Both the position numbers and the translations under genes were made by a program. The notes beneath the pieces were generated by a model, which ran no database searches, had not been told where the DNA came from, and saw only the letters and a list, made by a program, of their open reading frames with translations. DNA of 6,296 nt from Candidatus Omnitrophota bacterium (GTDB lineage: Bacteria > Omnitrophota > Gorgyraeia > Aquiviventales > Aquiviventaceae), in NCBI GenBank assembly GCA_016206725.1, contig JACQRA010000098.1, positions 1 through 6,296 of the forward strand. The letters are read 5' to 3'. How positions within the stretch are numbered: the first letter of the stretch is position 1; every line of letters starts with the position of its first letter. Of the stretch, positions 4,433 through 6,296 are shown piece after piece.

Positions 4433-5848
4433 TTTGAAAGCGTCAGGGGTCGTCTTCAAGATTTCGTTGACAACCTCCGGAAGCTCAACGACCGGCGACC
4501 GCGCCGTGATCCTGCCGTAACGCGTCTGGCCCTGCTCGATCGTCGAGCCGATCAGCAGCGTTTGGGGTTCGGTTTGTCCACTGACCCAGACCATGATCGT
4601 TCCCTGCGCCGGATCCAGGCCGTAGCGCGCCAGGTCTTGGGGCGCATCATCCACAAATCGCGTCAGTTTGACGTCCCGAATCTTCCAGAGGAATTCTTCG
4701 ACCGCCGCGCCGTCTAACGTGGTGCCCTCGTTCGTCTTCCAGATTTCGTCCTGTCGTTCCACGGTCCAGCTCTTGCCCTCCCACGCGACCTGAAGCTTGC
4801 TGACCTGACTGGCGAAGAATTCAAAACAGGTCTGTGACCGAAGTTCCTGCGGATCGCGAAGCAGCTCCTCAAGCGATGTCGTCTTCAGGGCGTAGAGGGT
4901 CGGTTCATCCGAGCGCTTGGCATACCGCTGCTGCTCATCATCCTCCGTCACCTTCCCGATGACCACGTCAAGCGGAGGTTGATCCTCGTTCGTCGTGAGC
5001 GTGATCGTGGCGTACGGGACCTCCAGTCCCCACCTCGCGCGCTCCGCCTCCGTCACGTCCTCAGCGATGAACCGTTCAATGCGAAGCGCGCGCAGCTTGC
5101 TCAACGTGGTGGAGGCCGCGGCGCTGTCCGCCGCATCCTCCAGCGGGGCGAGCAGCTTCCACCGATCAGCTTGTTGCGTCTGCGCAGCATTGGTGAGCTT
5201 GGCGAGTGTGTAGGAGCGGTTGGCGGAAGTCACCGCGATCTGTCGGACGTCCCATGTCTTGACGTCCACCAGGTCGTGAGAACGAAACGCCTCGAGGGGT
5301 TGATCCAACGCCTCAAACAACGAGGTGTTGACGACCGCGATCTCGGAGGATCCTTCCAGGGCGACGTAACGGTTTTCTTCCACTGCTGTAGCACTCCCAA
5401 ACAGCAGGGTGATGGATCGTTGAGGACTGGCAACCGTGAGGGTCGCCTCAGGAGCCTCCAACCCGTAGTCGGCGCGGTTCAACGGCCGATCCGGCGTCTC
5501 CTTGAGAGTCTGTTCCGACTCGAGGGGGTTGAGCTCGTTCAGGATGCGGTTCACCAGCCCCTCATCCGCCCGCCCATTCCGGAGGCTCGTGAGGCGCCAG
5601 ACGTGCTGTGGCGCGACATCCCGAGCGACCCCGCCGGCGGGGGAGTCGAGGGATTGACGCTCGAGGGTCACGCTGGTTGTGGGGAAGGCCACCAGCAGAC
5701 TCGTGACCTCCTCCGGTTTGAGACGCACCACCTGCTTAGCCAGGCGCGCGCGTTCTTCAGGGAGCGGTTGTTGTAATTCATAGAGCGAGACGTAGGCTCC
5801 GACACCGATGGTAAGCAGGAGGAGGACGAGGGTTGTTTTCCACTTCAT
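4349..5848 (-). CDS. Membrane-anchored DUF4340 protein with three repeat units
   Basis: A 499-residue protein with one N-terminal membrane anchor (residues 4-23, a single Lys pair before it and no clear cleavage site), leaving a large soluble part probably outside the cytoplasm. The soluble part holds three related units, each opening with an aromatic-GL motif followed by a beta-rich block ending in a Leu-rich helix: YGLEAPEATLTV (128), WGLEVPYATITL (273) and YGLDPAQGTIMV (409). Each has a (L/I)(F/G)(G/S)(S/K) strand and an RY(V/A/G) strand (NRYVAL, QRYAKR, TRYGRI). These are DUF4340 hallmarks. The family sits beside GldG-like ABC auxiliary proteins; its role is unknown. The start chosen is the ATG at 5848, next to the membrane segment; an in-frame ATG at 5893 would overlap the upstream gene. 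The bases before 5848 read GCTCCTCCG, so there is no Shine-Dalgarno, and initiation is probably coupled to the gene ending 10 bases upstream. The last 27 residues overlap the + strand phosphatidyltransferase gene and look unstructured. Confidence 0.88.
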   Translation of the reverse strand: MKWKTTLVLLLLTIGVGAYVSLYELQQPLPEERARLAKQVVRLKPEEVTSLLVAFPTTSVTLERQSLDSPAGGVARDVAPQHVWRLTSLRNGRADEGLVNRILNELNPLESEQTLKETPDRPLNRADYGLEAPEATLTVASPQRSITLLFGSATAVEENRYVALEGSSEIAVVNTSLFEALDQPLEAFRSHDLVDVKTWDVRQIAVTSANRSYTLAKLTNAAQTQQADRWKLLAPLEDAADSAAASTTLSKLRALRIERFIAEDVTEAERARWGLEVPYATITLTTNEDQPPLDVVIGKVTEDDEQQRYAKRSDEPTLYALKTTSLEELLRDPQELRSQTCFEFFASQVSKLQVAWEGKSWTVERQDEIWKTNEGTTLDGAAVEEFLWKIRDVKLTRFVDDAPQDLARYGLDPAQGTIMVWVSGQTEPQTLLIGSTIEQGQTRYGRITARSPVVELPEVVNEILKTTPDAFKLTAQANQTTGPGDSLQDGGVRQDREHE

Positions 5849-5858
5849 CGGAGGAGCG

Positions 5859-6296
5859 TTACTGTCGTCTGAGCCACCACATGATGGCTCCACCGACGAA
5901 CACGAAGGCAGGGAACGCGGCGATGTTGAACCAGAACAGAGAGGTCATCTGGGAGGCGGTGAGGTTGAGTTTGATCGATTCCAACGGCTTCGGGCCGATC
6001 CCGATGAGTTGCTCCTGCGCGGTCAGCCAGTGCATCGCCGCCAGCACAAAATCCCGGTTGCCGACGTTGCTCAATTGCGCGTTGGTGACAAAATCAGAAT
6101 CCCCGATGACGACAAGACGGACCGGGGGCGGCGTCGTTCGCTCGACCGCGACCGCAAGCGAGACCGGCCCTTTGCGATCGGCCCCTTCATTGAAGGTAAA
6201 GGTGGTGTCCTGCGTCATCGTCTCGCCCCATCCCTGCTCCGAGGTAAGCGCTAATTGGGTCACGGTCAGCCCGCCAGCTTCCTTGGCAGGTTGGAC
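5859..6296 (-). CDS. GldG-like ABC-transporter auxiliary protein, C-terminal part (partial)
   Basis: The frame is open to the right edge of the window (VQPAKEAGGLTVTQ at the margin), so the GTG at 6263 is internal and the N-terminal majority of the protein is missing. Visible family features are SEQGWGET, RKGPVSLAVAVE, the RLVVIGDSDFVTN motif, a GNRDFVLAAMHWLT helix, and a closing hydrophobic segment (FNIAAFPAFVFVGGAIMWW) followed by RRQ, typical of the single C-terminal membrane helix of GldG/ABC_transp_aux proteins. In Bacteroidetes GldG works with GldA and GldF in gliding; in other bacteria the complex has no established substrate. The DUF4340 gene follows after a 10-base gap, as is common for this family, so the two are likely one operon and one membrane complex. 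ATPase and permease genes would be expected upstream, beyond base 6296. Confidence 0.88.
   Translation of the reverse strand, partial: VQPAKEAGGLTVTQLALTSEQGWGETMTQDTTFTFNEGADRKGPVSLAVAVERTTPPPVRLVVIGDSDFVTNAQLSNVGNRDFVLAAMHWLTAQEQLIGIGPKPLESIKLNLTASQMTSLFWFNIAAFPAFVFVGGAIMWWLRRQ

Noticed and set aside
4979..5776. Plus-strand open frame of 265 codons inside the DUF4340 gene
   Set aside because: Arg-rich antisense shadow with no motif; the minus-strand protein has a membrane anchor and three repeat units.

Overview
The window looks like a piece of a high-GC Gram-negative bacterial chromosome, with dense genes, 4-bp ATGA overlaps, lipoprotein signal peptides and a periplasmic foldase. The gene content (a SufU-type Suf cluster with a DUF59 protein, and a GldG/DUF4340 pair) and protein flavour would fit Nitrospira or a related Nitrospirota lineage. 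That placement is a recollection-based inference, not something proved by the sequence. No mobile element, CRISPR array, tRNA or rRNA was seen. There is no gene-free stretch longer than about 40 bases.

Left part (1-1972, + strand): the distal end of a Suf iron-sulfur cluster operon. It holds a cysteine desulfurase SufS (5' end outside the window), the zinc-containing sulfur acceptor SufU (overlapping sufS by ATGA), and a MIP18/DUF59 protein of SufT type 3 bases later. SufS draws sulfur from cysteine, SufU accepts and relays it, and SufT-type proteins help mature or deliver clusters. The scaffold genes (sufB/C/D) are expected upstream, outside the window.

Middle (1973-4432, + strand): an envelope-related group. 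Two lipoprotein genes overlap by ATGA. The first belongs to no family I recognise. The second has the layout of an M48 metallopeptidase, but the catalytic Glu of HExxH is replaced by Gly, so it looks like a pseudoprotease. An exported SlyD-like FKBP prolyl isomerase follows, then a CDP-alcohol phosphatidyltransferase with an intact catalytic signature that most resembles inositol-phosphate phosphatidyltransferases. Both the first lipoprotein gene and the FKBP gene have a sigma70-like -10 element only 7-10 bases before the start codon and no Shine-Dalgarno sequence, which suggests leaderless or nearly leaderless transcripts.

Right part (4349-6296, - strand): a membrane-anchored protein with three DUF4340-like repeats, preceded in transcription order by the C-terminal part of a GldG-like ABC-transporter auxiliary protein that runs off the window. 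The ATPase and permease genes would be expected further upstream, beyond base 6296. The DUF4340 gene converges on the phosphatidyltransferase gene and their coding regions overlap by 84 bases.

Nothing here is clearly a wholly new system. The best leads are the pseudoprotease/lipoprotein pair, the leaderless-type promoters, and the substrate of the phosphatidyltransferase.
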